Of a stretch of 64,000 bases of DNA, positions 30,101 through 45,100 are shown piece after piece; within the stretch, counting starts at the first letter, position 1, and every line of letters starts with the position of its first letter. The DNA comes from Hydractinia symbiolongicarpus (taxonomy: Eukaryota; Cnidaria; Hydrozoa; Anthoathecata; Hydractiniidae): the NCBI RefSeq assembly GCF_029227915.1, contig NC_079878.1, forward strand, positions 308,001 through 372,000. The letters are read 5' to 3'. The notes under the pieces are model-generated. The model saw nothing but the letters and a program-made list of their open reading frames with translations, made no database searches and had not been told where the DNA came from. The position numbers and the translations under genes are program-made.

Positions 30101-33100
30101 AAAGGAGGCTCAGAAGCCTGGTAGGGATATAAATTTAGTGGTCCTTCTTGTCTGACAAGAATTCTGAAATTTTAATTTTCCTTTTTTTATCTTTGAATAT
30201 AGTTGTTTAAGATGTGCCATTTTTCTTGTAATTATATTTTGTTTCGTGATTTGTCAAAAATACGGAATGCATCGACCATTTTTTTGCTATCTTATTCAAA
30301 ATATATATATATATTTTCTTAGCAACATGTTCTACCAAAAAGTGTCCCTTGTATGGAAATTGTGTTAAGGATGCAGTCAATAATGTAGAATGCGTATGCC
30401 CAGTTTGTCAGGATGATTACGATCTAGTATGTTCAACGAGTGGAGTTACCTACGCATCAACATGTAGATTGAAACGCGAAGCATGTCTCAAAGAAATTGA
30501 TCAAAAAGTCTTAAAAAACAGTGCTTGTGGTAACTGTGTTTATTTTATAATAATATTTTATGCCTTAAAAGAAAAACAGTTTTAATATTTTCTGACAATT
30601 TATATGCAAAATTTTTAATATATTGAATGTTTGTAATTAGGTATTTCCAAAAAACTCGATATAGTTTATGCTCTTGACACTTCTGGCGATACGACTGACA
30701 AAACTGTTATGGATCTAAAGAAATTCGTACAAGGCTCTCTCAAGCTTTATGATTTTTCCAATGACAAAACACGCATTGGATTATCAACTTTTGGTGACTC
30801 CTTTGATGTCACTTTGCCTGCATCTGATGGAACAAACATGTATATTGTTGAAGATGCCATCAGAAAAAGTAAAATCATTGGTGGCATGAGAAATCTTACC
30901 AATATGCTAACATCAATCAACAGCAAAGCATTTTCAAATGATCGAGGTAATATTGCAAAGGTGTTCCTGTTAGTTCTTGCTGGAAAAAATGCGAAACCAA
31001 TGGAGAAAGAATTGAGATTTGCCTCGAAACAGCTTCAATCACACAACATCCAGATGTTTATTGTCGCAGTTGGAGATGATTTGGATGACAATGAGATTTT
31101 GGCATTATCACCAGATAAGAACAATATATTTTTGGCAAAGGAGAATAAAGATATACCTGGTGGCATAAAGGAATTAGAACAATATATTGGGAAAATTAAT
31201 GGTAAAGATAATATGTATAATTTCTTAGATTATATTTGCGTTCTGTAGGATCTCGGTTTTTTTCAAAAGCCTATCTAATTTATGTCGTCCTTTCTTCTCA
31301 TTATTTTTAATATTATGTTATAGCTTTAAAAGAAATGACAAATCTAGCCATTGTATTTGGGCCATCAAACTCAATTAAATCTGTTAAGAAAAACATTGTT
31401 GCTGCTATAAGTAAACTAACTGTTTCGACGGAAAAAGTTCTACCAGCCATTGTTACCTATGGAAACGAAGTAAAAACACTCTTTGAAATCGGTGATTTAC
31501 CAAATCTTCAAATTGCTTCTAAAGAAATTCAAAATCTCCAGGAATCTCAACCGGGAAACACTATTACTGAAGCACTAAAGAGTTCAAAATCTTTATTAAC
31601 CAGTAGAAGACCATCTGCAACAAAAACAATATGGCTTGTCCTATCAAGTAATATTGCAAACCCTGATGCTCTAAAAAACAAGATCAAGGAAATGCAAGGA
31701 GATGGTTACCAGGTTTTAATTTTTGCAACCAAAGATATTGATAATAAAATAACAGATATTATTAAGGATGGCAACATCGATATTGTCAAAATAATGGATG
31801 ATATAAATAAACTTGACACTGACAAAGTCATCGATTCAATAGAAACAGGTATTTGATATGTTCATGAAAATTGATCTTAAATATTTGAACACATTAATAG
31901 TAAGAAATAAGAAACAACAGCTGCATCCCTTCCAGTTTATTGATTTCAATATCAATAGATCTAGCCACTACTTTTGTGAATAATCTATCAGTTCTCTTCT
32001 AACTTTAAGATATTCCGAATGAAAATAAAATCAGTTGATCTTATTCACAAAATTACTATCCTTCTTCTTCTTTTTAACACTTGTGTACACAAATACACAA
32101 ACATTTGTGTATTTTTCTGATGTCACATAACCTGAATTTCCCAGACCCGACTTAATTACTATTTTTAGAATATGTTAACGGAATATCTGATTGTCTAACA
32201 TAGCCTTTATCTTCATCTTCTGAATTAGATCCTTGCAATAAGATGAAATGCACCCATTCATCTATTTGTGTCAAGAAGCAAGATAAGACAGCGGAATGTG
32301 TTTGCATTTCATGTGAAACATTTACATATAAACCCGTGTGTGGCTCGGATGGTCATACCTATGCATCAGAGTGTCATTTAATGCAACAAAACTGTAAATC
32401 TAAAAAGGAGATAACTATCATAAAACAAGAAGCGTGTGGTATGTCATTGCCTTTGTTGTTTATTTATTTGTTTCACATTTACACCAAATGATTCATTTTT
32501 TCATCTTTTCTCTGTTATTTTACTATTATTGCAAATGTATTATGGTTATGTTTTGTTTTCTAGGTATAACCCCAAAAGGTATTGAAATTGTATTTCTGTT
32601 TGATAACTCAAATGAAATGCCATCAGAGGAGTATAAAAAGATTAAAAACTACATCAAAGCTGCAATGTCCTCTTACAAAATTTCACCAAATTATGGTCGT
32701 GTTCGAATTGTTACATATGGTGGACCCAATCCTAACTTAATTGATGGTACCTCACAAGCATCTATTGAACAGCAGCTAGATTTGTCAAAGAGAGTCAATC
32801 AAAAGCCCAATTTTAATGCAGCATTAAGCTTTGTACAGTCTTACGTTTTTAATGAGAAATCTGGTAGTGATCCCAAGACTAAAAAAGTTCTTATTGTGTT
32901 CGCACGTGAAGGGTTTACAGTTTCCAATCCAGAGCAAACAAAAAAAACTAGTGAGAGAATGGGAAGTGATGGTGTTAAAGTTATTGTTGTTGGTGTTGGG
33001 AAACTAGATTTCACCTTAACCGACATTGCAACTAACCACCCAGACAAGATTTTACCTACCTCTAAAAAGCAAAGGTTGGAGGAATCTTTGGGTGATTTAG

Positions 33101-36100
33101 AGAAGTTAGTGGCACTATTAACAGGTATGCGCGTATTTTTGCTCCTTATTTTACAGAGGAAAGTAAATATAGTGACAATTAGCAATTTTATGTGCAATCA
33201 ATATGGTTTTAGGAGAAAAGAACACGCTTGACGTTGGATTTATTCTTGGTTCAAAAACGAAAACAGGTTTAAAAGATCAAATCAACTTTATCCAATCTTT
33301 ATTACCCAAGTACCTCATCTCAGCCGACTCAACTCACTTTGCTGGGGTTGTTAACGAAGACAATGTTAATGTTATTTTGTCATTTAAAGATGGAACCAAT
33401 ACAAAAACCATCTCAGACTCCCTAAAAGAACTTCCACACAAACCCTCAAGTGATAACTTAAAGAAAGCTTTGGAATACGCCGAACGTTCGTTGTTTTCTT
33501 CTACAAATGGAGGCAGGGGTGATGCAAAGAAAACTTTGCTCGTGTTTCTGGAAAAGTTACCCACTGACTCGAACATGAAAACTTATGAAAAACGTTTAAG
33601 AAACAGAGACATTCAAGTTGTGTTTGTTGTTATGAATACTACTGCCAACCTGTCGAATCGTACAGACATCTTTGTGGACCCAGTCACCAGCGTTGTTACT
33701 ATCAATAAAAACAATACAGACGATTCACTAAAAGATGTAGTGAATGCTACTGTGAAAAGTATGTCTTAACATTGGCAATAACATAAAACATTCTTTTAAC
33801 TAAGCTGGAAACAGATGTTCTTCTGTTTTAAGGGTTGTTATTATAATCTAATTATGGCGTAAAAGTGGACATGATTGTAATATTTTCTATGAATTTTTCA
33901 CAATGACTATAATGAATCGCTTCAGTGTTATATTTAATGTTAAAATGGTGCGAAAAAGTTATTGTGTAATTTTGTTTAGATTTATGTGCCAACAAGAAAT
34001 GTTTCTTTTATTCAACGTGTGCGGTATTACCATCAAACACAGAATGTATATGCCCACTGTGTACTTCAAAGGAAGTGAAACCTGTTTGTGGTTCTAATGG
34101 TAGAACATACACTAACTTATGCCTGTTGCAGCGAGATTCTTGCCTTTCACAGAAGCAGATCATAGTTGCAAAGACTAAGACTTGTGGTAAGTGAAAAAGA
34201 GCCCTTAAATTGCTAGTTGTTATTTTTGTATTAAATCAAAAAAAAATTTTGTTGCATTTTTTCTCTATTTAGGTATCAAAGAAAATTTAAATTTGATTTA
34301 TGTTGTCGATAACTCGGATGGTTTAACAGCAAAAGAACTTGAACAGTTAAAAATACTGGCAAAAGAATCGTTGACATCATACAAGATTCCTGAATATACA
34401 AGAGTCAATGTCTTAAGTTTTGACAAACTAACTAAAGAAGAGTACTCATTCACAGATAAACAGTTCTTAAAATTGATTCAGAATGCTATTGGAAATATTG
34501 CAAAAGGCAATGGAAAAGCTGATTTTTTAAATGTCATCCAACATGTAAAATCTAATACACTACCAAATGCACAGAAGTCGTCTAAAACTGTTTTGTTGTT
34601 GTTCACACAAGGGAGTAGCATTGATGAAAGGCATTTGAAAGATTTAAGGAAAACACTACCTGGCGTTGAAACGGTTGTTGTATCTATTGGAGATCCATAT
34701 GACATCTTTAATAGTTTTGATATTAAAGTTATTGAACAGGATGCAGACAAAGTAATTGAGAATATCGGTAATATTGAAGATGCTGTAGGAAATTTAATAG
34801 GTACATTTGTTAATTTTTTTACCTCATTAGTGCAACTAAAAGAGTCCACAAAATATATTGACACAAGACTGCAAATTTCGTGGAGAAGTGGATTATTCAG
34901 TATAGTGGACGTATTAGAAATTTGGCTAGCGCAATTTAAATCCTGCTTACCTAGCTTACGCATCTGTTTGACAGTTTATGCTTTTTGCCAACTTGTCTCA
35001 ATATATCTGTGAAGGGTTGTATGTTAAGTATCTGCAATAGCCAGAATAACTATAAATCCATAAAATAAGTTATCTTAAATTCTGTCTCAACTTTAGGATC
35101 TACAGAAAAACTGGATGTTGTGTTTATACCTGGCTCCACTGAAAAAAGTATTGACAGCTCCTTCAACAAGCAAAAGGATTTTATCCTAAGATTTTTGAAG
35201 CAACAAAAGATATCTAGAGAAGATATGTTACCTGGAGTAGTCACATACAGAGCTGAAAGCGTCATCAACATTGGTGATATAACTGATTTGGAAAATGCAA
35301 AAACTAATATTTTATCAATAAAGAATCCATTAAATGTTGATGTTTCTCCTAGTAATGACATACTAATTGCATTGCGAAAGGTTCAAAATAATGTCTTTAA
35401 AACTTCAAATGGTGCTCGCCATGATGCCAGAAAATCACTAATAATATTTATGGATAACAAAGATCAAGTTAATGATGAAGTGAAAAAAGAAATAAAACTC
35501 ATTGAAGAAAGTGATGTAAAGGTTTTGATCATTGCCATCGAACCAAAAATATCTGTTGATGATATTAAAGGTATCACAACTAATCCAAATGCAGTTACAA
35601 AAGTCAAGACACCAAAGGAATTACCTGATATTATCAATTTTATAGGACATGGTATCAAAACTGGTAAGTTAGTTTTTAAATATCTTATTAAAATCTGCTG
35701 TCATTTCTACTGTTTTCAAATTTAATTAGTTGAGGAATATTTGCATGCTTTTTTTTTATGTTGTACATTATTATTCTTTTAAGTGTTTTTTTGTTTTAGA
35801 CAAATGTAAAGGTATTACCTGTGACTTTTATGGAACTTGCATAGCTACATCTAATGGAAAAACAGAATGTGTTTGTCCAGTGTGTACCTCCACTGAATAT
35901 TCTCCAGCATGTGGTGATAATGGACATACCTATGCAAATGAATGTTACATGAAGAAAAATGCCTGTGAGAAGAAAAGATCAATCATTGTTGCTAAGAACA
36001 AAGCATGTGGTATGTGTTATTTATTATTGTTTTGTTATTTAATATTGCTCTTAAATCCTAATGAAACCTGAAATGACACAGCAGTATGTTTTAGCAGTAT

Positions 36101-39100
36101 ATATTTTTTACATCCGTTGTAGGAGTCTCAAAAGAAATAGACATTGCTTTCTTACTTGATTCATCTAATTCCATCACTAGTAACAGTTTTGAAAAAATGA
36201 AAAAATATATCACTGCTGTCATTTCTACACTGGATACAAAGTCTTCCAAAGCCCGTGTTTCTGTTGCCAATTTTGGTAAAGAGACAAAAACTATTGTTGA
36301 CTTACAATCTGGAACAGACAAAGGTATAATTGCCACGAAAGTAAAGGGTGCAACTAAATTAAACGGACAAAGAGATTTAAAAAATGCACTAAAATACGTC
36401 GATGAAAATATCTTCATGCCTTTTACTGATAATCGAGATAATGTTCAAAAGATTCTTGTTCTTGTGACTGGAAATGAAATCAATTCTCACAAGGATACAC
36501 ATTTTGTAGATAGTGTTAAAAAATTAAAAAGTCGAAACGTAAAAATCGTTGTGGTTGGGGTCAACATTGACCAAGATGTAACTGACGAACTTTCAAAACC
36601 AGAAGACCTTATTACAAAAATGCCAGATTTTAATAAACTTCCAGAATCTTTGGGAACAATAGAGAAAGACATCAGGGGTAGAGGTAGGTTTGTGATGCAT
36701 ATAAAATTGTCGTTAATGTAAAAACTTTTTACATCATTATCACCTAATCATTTTTCTATAAAAGTTATAGAAAACGGATTTTTGTCAATATTTTTTTTGC
36801 AGGTGTAAAGTTAGATGTTGCGGTGGCAATATCAGGTACTGATGATTCCAGGGCTGATTTATTTGAAAAACAAATTTCATTCATTATAAATGCAATTAAA
36901 AACTATAAAGTGCATTCAGACTATACACTTTTCAGTGGTAGCCATTATGCTAATTCTGCTGTGATAACCTTCCCATTTCTCCAATCGCAAACCCAAGAGG
37001 TGGTGAGATCCCAATTTAAAAATATGAAGAATCCTGGAACTGGATATAATGTTACAGAAGCTATTTACACCACTTTGAATGTGGCATATTCCCGTTTGAA
37101 TGGTGCTCGAAAAAATGTTCCTAAAGCTCTGATATTGTTTGTGAGTAGCAAAGCTGATGTCACAGATTTAGAAAAATATATGAAACAAATGAAAGATCAA
37201 GATGTAAATGTAGTACTTATTGCCATTGATGGAGACGGTAAATCTTTGAAACCACTGATTGATAATCCGAAGCAGCTTATTGTATTTAAAGATATTGAGG
37301 ATGTTGCTAAGCTAGTCGATGGTGTCATTGATGCTACTACGCCAGGTACACTTAAAGTTATATATCAGTGCAATAGTATATAGTATAATAATATAATAAC
37401 GGTTGTTTTAGTATTACGAAATATGTTTTATTGCATCTCCTTATCAACGTTTATTGCATCTCCTTATCAACTTTTCCCTAATTTATTTCCTAGATCCTTG
37501 TAAAACACAAACTTGCACATTGTACAGCAAATGTCTTTCACTGAGTGACCAGTCAACTGAATGTGTATGTCCTGTATGTAAAGATGATGAATTTGAACCT
37601 GTTTGCGGATCTGATGGTATAACGTATTCTTCTTCTTGCAACCTGAAACTGAGATCCTGTCAAGAAAGAAAGAACATTGTGATAGCTAATTATGCACCTT
37701 GTGGTAATTATTTTCTGCATTTGTTGCTGCTGCTTGTACTGAAATGCTTTATTATGGAAAAATAAAGATATCTTAATATTTATTTGTTTTCTCAACAGGT
37801 GTGAGGAAGATATTAGATGTTGTCTATGCAGTGGATACGTCGAGAGAAGTGAATAAGGACCTGTTAGAAAAAATGAAAAATTTTGTGGAAAAATCACTAG
37901 GCAGTTACATTATTACTCCAAAACAGACAAATGTTGGATTATTGCAATACGGAAAAGATGTCACTGTTAAAGTACCCCTACATATGGGTTTTGATAAAAC
38001 AACAATTACTCAAAATCTCAGACAGTTAATATTAACAAGTGACCCCCGTCGCATGGATAAAGCTATGGAAGTTGCGAAATCTCAACTATCTTCATCAAGC
38101 TCCAGAAAGAATGCATCAAAAGTATTAGTTTTATTAACAACAGGTGAAAATGATCCTTCAGGTAAATCACGACTTTCTAAAGTAGCTGAAGAATTAAAAC
38201 AAACTGGTGTGAAGATCGTTGTTTTGACCATTGGAAGTGAAGATAATCCAGATATTGATGATATAGTTAATAACCCTGATAAAGTGATCAAAACTGATTC
38301 AAATGATTTAGTTGATAAGATTGGCGAACTTGAGAAAGAAATTGGAAAGAGTCTTAGTATGTTTTATTGTTATTTTATGTTTATGTATATTGTTTTTCTG
38401 TTAGCTTGAGTGATCACCATTAAAAACTATTTTTAATTGTTGTGTTTTTATTTTATCTTTTGCATTCCTTAAAGGTGAAAAGAAAAAGGTGGATCTTGGA
38501 ATTGTACTCGGATCATCTTCTCCTAACTACATACAATTGTTTAAAGAACAAAAAGACTTCATAAAAGATGTGTTGAGCAGGTTAGATATTAGCTCATCTT
38601 CAGTGTTACCTGGAATCGTGACTATGAACAGATCACCAAAAACAGCTATACAACTGGGAGAAGTTAACAATGTAGATTCAGCCAAAGAAAAGCTATCGAA
38701 AATTGCAAACCCTGGACCTGATGGAAGGTTAGAAAATGCTCTGATATTTGTAAAAGACAAACTTTTTGCAACAGAATTTGGTGCACGATCTGGTGTTCCT
38801 AAATCAGTTTTGGTATTTATCAACAGAGCACCAGAAAGCAAAAACGACTTTTCTGCTGCATTAAAACGAATAAAAAAAGATGGCATTAAGGTTATTATCA
38901 TTGCACAAGGAATAAAGATTGATAAGGAAAAAATCAAGGACTTAATTCCAGATGCGGATGATTGGTTCATTATTGAAAATCCTAAAGATGGCAAAAACAT
39001 TGTAAAATCAGTCACAAATTCCATATTACCAGACCCTTGTGACAAAGTTAACTGTGCTTATTTTGCAAAATGCGTTACTATGAGTGATAGAACGACAACA

Positions 39101-42100
39101 TGTATGTGTAGTGTATGCTCTAACGAAAAAGTTTACGCTCCAGTATGTGGCGATGATGGCCGAACATATGCTACAAAATGCAGACTACTGAAAGAATCAT
39201 GCAGACAACAGAAAGTCATCGGAATAGCCAAAGAGACATCTTGTGGTAAGTTTGTTCAAAATTTTCTTTCATTGTTCATTTAAAGATTTGTAATGTAATT
39301 GAACTCTTTGTTGTTTTAGGAATCACTAAAAATATGAATGTGGCATACGTATTTGATACCTCTGACAAATTGACAACGAAACAATTGGATGCATTGAAAG
39401 ATTTTGCAAAAGCATCGTTAATGTCATACAACATATCTCCACGTGGTACAAGAGTTAGCGTGCTGAGCTTTTCACGTCAACCTGTCTCATTATTACATTT
39501 TACTGGTGACCAAACCCTCAAAGCTGCTCAGAAAGCAGTAAATAATATAGCACAAATAAATGGCAATGCAGACTTCGATGAACTAGCTAAATATGTTTCA
39601 TCAAGTACATTCAAAAATCTGCCAGATTCATCACAAAAAGTGATGATTCTTTTTACTCAAGGCAACAGCATTGACAAAAATCAATTGAAAAACATTAAGG
39701 AAAAATTACCCAACATCAAAACCACAGTTGTATCTATTGGTGATAATGATGATATATTTGATTCTTTTGACAATAAAATAGTAAAAGATAGTAAGCGTGA
39801 TATACCAGATGCGTTAGATGATTTGGAAAAGAGTGTTTCCAAAACAGGTAAATTAAATGTAGAGTTCAAATTTTGTTTTTGTCTTGTTTGTAGGCCATTG
39901 GGCCAAACAAGATATGGAGTTTTTATTTTTCTATTGAAACTAATAATAGATTTTTATCAAGCTTTTTGTTTAGATAGGGTATAATGACTTAGCAAATATG
40001 CTAATTTTTTGGAAAATTGTTGTGCAAATTAATATATTATTAAAATATTGATTATTTATTTTAGAATCTGCTCTTGACATCGCTATTGCAGTCAGTGGAA
40101 CTGATCCTTTACAAAACGAGCTATATGAAAAACAAATTACTTTTATTAAAAATCTGGTAACCAAATACAAAACCAAGCCTATGTCGACCCTCTTCAGCGG
40201 TATTGGATATGGTTATTATGCAGAAATAATATTTCCATTCTCGAAAAATCAAACTGAGAAAACTGTTCAAAACCAATTTAATCAAATTCGAAACTTTGGA
40301 ACAGCATATAATATAAAAGGAGCTTTTGTAAGAGCACTGGAAGCATTTAATTCCTCGAACAATCCTCGTGAAAATGCTCAAAAGGTTGCATTAATCTTTG
40401 CAATATCACCAAACGATATGTCAAATATAGGGGAGGACATCCAAAAGATGAAAAAGAATGGTATTGATTTGATAATAATTGATGTTGATGGAGATGGCAA
40501 GTCTTTCAAACCATTTGTTGCTGACCCAAGCAAACTCATTCTGTTAAAAAATGCTGATGACAATATTGAGAAGTTAACTGACGATGTTATAGCTGCTACT
40601 TTACCGAGTATGAAAACTTTAAATGTTTCTTTTGCATTTTTGTAGAATGGAAGGGCAGTATTGAGTAATGTAATATGACCATAAATTTGTACTATTGTTG
40701 ATAATCTAGATCCTTGTAAAGATACCATCTGTGACTTTTATGGAAAATGTATAACTATGGGTGATCACTTAGCCGAATGTGTATGTCCAGTGTGCACATC
40801 TACTGAGTATTCTCCAGTATGTGGTGATAATGGACATACTTATGCAAATGAATGTTACATGAAGAAAGACGCTTGCAAAAAGAAGAAAATAATCAAGGTT
40901 CTTAAAGAGGAAGCTTGTGGTACGTAAATACTTTTTATACCCAATATGCACTCATTTTATAATTAGTTAAAAATATCTGCACGTGACAGTAAAATTTGAT
41001 ATAACATTTTCGTTTTAGGTATTGGAAAAACCGTTGAAGTTGCTTTCTTAGTGGATAGTTCAAACTCAATAAGTAAAAGTGGCTTTGGAAATATCAAGAA
41101 CTTCATTGTGGCATCTCTGTCTTCCCTTAATGTTTCACCATTAAAAACACGTGTTTCCATTGTTCAGTTTGGAAGCAAACCAAGCACTGTAATCAATTTT
41201 CTTGATGGTAAAAATAATGAAGTCATTAAACCGGCTTTAGAGAATGCTCATAAACTAAATGGAAGAAGAGATCTTAAAAAAGCTTTAGAATATGTCTATT
41301 CAAATGTTTTCAGCTCTGTTTCTGGTAGTAGGAAAAAATCTCAGAAGGTACTAGTAATTGTGACTGGGAATGAAGTCAATCCTGTGAAATATACTGACAT
41401 AACAGGGAGTGCAATGAAATTTAAAGATCAAGATATAGATATAGTTGTTGTAGGATTGAATCTAGACAAAGCTGTCACCAATGCACTTTTAGTACCTGAT
41501 GATTCTGTTACCATTTTAACAGATTTTGCAATACTTCCAGAATATTTAGGCGACATTGAGAAGGATATTGGAAAAATTGGTAGGATTTATATGTTTTTAT
41601 CTTCATAATAATCAAATCTAAGTCAACAATTAAAAAAAATTTACTTTATGACAAAAAAGATTTTGTAAAAGAAGAAATTAATTCGAGTTTTATTTTTGGA
41701 GATTAAGGAATTGACGTTTTTGCTATGACGTTGCTATGGTGTTTTATACAGTAAAATGGAGAAAGTCTTTGTCTTTTTCATGCCATCACAATTTTAAGGC
41801 TTCCGTTTTGTAGAAAGTATATTCACTATGCTGTTGTGAGTTTATTATTTTTTCCAGATAGTTCCTTGCCAGTGTTGCGATCATATCCCTTATATATCAT
41901 AGATAATGCACTTGATGTTGTTATTGCAATCAGTGGAACAAAACCTTCACAGAATGAGTTGTTTGAAAATCAAATTACATTCATTAAAAATTTGATATCA
42001 AAATACAGAATCCATCCTAAATCCACTCTTCTTAGCGGTATTGGATATGGGTCATATGCAGAAATATCATTCCCATTCTCAAGAACTCAAACTGAGAAAA

Positions 42101-45100
42101 CTGTCCAAAACCAATTTAATCAAATTCGAAATTTCGGAACGGCAGATAATATTAAAGGAGCTTTAGTAAAAGCACTAGAAGCATTTAATCCGTTAAACAA
42201 TCCTCGTGAAAATGCTCAAAAAGTTGCATTAATATTTGCAATATCACCAAATGATATGTCAAATATAGATGACAGCATCAAAAAGATGAAAAAGAATGGT
42301 ATTGATTTGATTATTATTGATGTTGATGGAGATGGCAAGTCATTTAGACCATTTGTTGATGATCCGAAGAAACTTATTGTTCGTAAAAAAGCTGGTGACT
42401 ATATGGACAAATTGACCAATGATGTTATAGCTGCTACTTTACCAGGTAACGGTGATTTTCTTCTTCTTTTGCTTTTTTCTGATGTCAGTTAAAATACCTT
42501 CAGTTAATTAAGAGGTAGACCTTTTATAATTAAAATCTGTAATAAAAATTGATAAGCTATTGGTCTATTTTGTTGATTAAGATGCTTGTAAAAAGACCAC
42601 CTGTGAGTTTTATGGGAAATGTTTATCTGCGAATGGTCAATCGACAGAGTGTGTGTGTCCAATATGTACCGTTGATGAACTTAAACCTGTTTGTGGATCA
42701 GATGGTACCACATACTCCTCAGTTTGTAAACTAAAACAGATGTCATGTCGTCGGAAAAAGCAAATTACTATTGTCAAAACTTCTCCATGTGGTAAGACTT
42801 TTTATCGTGCTCAATTTTAATAATACTAACCTGCCATGCCTAATGCTTAAATTAGCCAATGTGTATTCGCCTTTTTATCTGTTTATTTCGTCAATAAACT
42901 TTTAAATCTTCATACCATATTGACATAACACACCTTTAATATATTGCTAAAAGTAAAATAAAACATTGTTATTTAGGTGTGTCTGTTGTTTTGGATGTTG
43001 TATATGGTATTGACACTTCTAGAGATATAACAAATAATTTATTGAGCAAGATGAAGGCATTTATTAAAGAATCAATTAAAGTTTACAAAATCTCTCCTAA
43101 AGATACACGTGTTGGATTAATAAATTATGGAGATACTGCTACAGTTACCCTGCCGTTACACCTTGGTGACAAAGATCAAACTGTTCTGCAGTATATCAAT
43201 GCACTTTCTGGTGTAGGTGGTCCACGTGATATGGAAAGTGCTGTTAAAGTATTTGAGTCGAATGTGTTAACTTCAGATCCTGGTGTGCGAAAGGATGCAT
43301 CACAAGTATTTGTGTTACTAACAGCAGGAGCCAATAACCCCTCTAGAGCATCCGATCTTTTAAAATCAGTTAAACGCTTAGAAGAACAAGGTGTAAGAGT
43401 TGTGTTTGTTAGCATTAATGATGAAGAAAATGAAGATCTAAAAGACATATCTAAAAATCCAGACAAAATAATCACTACCAGTCCTGATGACCTCTTTGAT
43501 AAAATTGGGGAGCTTGAAAGAAAAATTGGAAGTTTATCTGGTAAGGCATTTAAATAACTACTAATGTTTAAGCTAACCTGGTAAATTGTGAATGAACATT
43601 AAGACCAACAATAATAAACAACTTTACTATACTATTTATGAATGAAAAATGACCTTTATTTTTTAGGAAAAGAAGAAAAACTTGATCTTGCCATCATACT
43701 GGGAGCATCAGGTTTGAAATACAGGGAGCTTTTCAATGATCAAAAAGCATTTGTTGGACATCTTCTCAATAGATTTAAGATTGGACCCTTGTCTGTGTTA
43801 CCTGGAGTTGTCACGAAAAAGAATAATCCAGGAATACCTATCAAAATAGGAGATGCCTTAAACATTATCGACATTAAACGAAAAATGTCGGAGATTTCTA
43901 ATCCTGGGACTAATGGTAATTTACACGACGCTTTGAAAATGGTGAAAGATGTCTTACTGGTGAATAAGAATGGTGCTCGAAATGGTGTTCCAAAATCAGT
44001 GTTGATATTTATTGATAAGGATCCTAAGATAGATGGAAATTTGAATGCTTTAATGCAACAGCTTAGATCTGAACGAGTTAAAATGATTATTATTGGACAA
44101 GGTAAAGATGTTGATCCAGTAAAAGTAAAGGATGCTACATCAGATGTAGATGAGTGGTTCTTTTTGAAAGACCTAAAAGATAACAACACTGATGTGAAAG
44201 CAATTGCTGACTCTTTGTTACCAGGTATATGTTCAAATGAAAATTTTAATTATGTTTGATTGTAAGATTTGAAAAATATACTAACACAATCTTTTTTCTT
44301 AGATCCCTGCAATGAAACAACATGTGATTATTCAGGCACCTGTGTTGTTTTAAGTGACCGAGAAGCACAATGCATGTGTTCCGTATGTTCTGAAGATGAT
44401 AAATATAAACCTGTTTGTGGAAGTGATAGTCGTACATATGCTACACTCTGTCATTTAAACAAAGAATCGTGTGAAAAGAACAAGGAAGTTAAACCTGTTA
44501 AAAACAAGCCGTGTGGTATGTTAACATTGAGATGAAAATTTTGAGCAATGCATTGGAAACTGCATTACTGTTTTGTGTTGTAATTGTAATCTTTCTTGTC
44601 TTGTAGGTGTCAATCAAGATGTCAATATTGTCTTTGCCTTTGATACATCAGATGGAATAACAGCAGCAGATTTAGATAAAATCAAAAGTTTTGCTAAAGC
44701 CTCGTTACTATCATATGACATCTCAAAGGATGGTACTAATGCTGGTATAGTCACGTTTTCTAATGAGACAGATTCTGTCCATTTATTTAGTGATGATCAA
44801 ACCATACATTCTCTTACAATTGCCATTAAAAGCATCAACAAGAGGAACGGTAAAGCTGATTTTAAAAATGTAGTGAAATATCTAACTTCTAACATGTTCA
44901 GAAATATACCAAGCACACAGAATAAGGTGCTGGTACTCTTCACTAAAGGAACTAGCATTAATGGCAAACAATTGGTAGATCTAAAGAATCAGTTACCTGG
45001 CGTTAAAACTGTTGTTGTTTCAATTGATGATTCTAAGGATATATTTAACAATTTCGATATAAAGATCATCAAACAAAACGGAGGTAGTTTACCCGATGCT

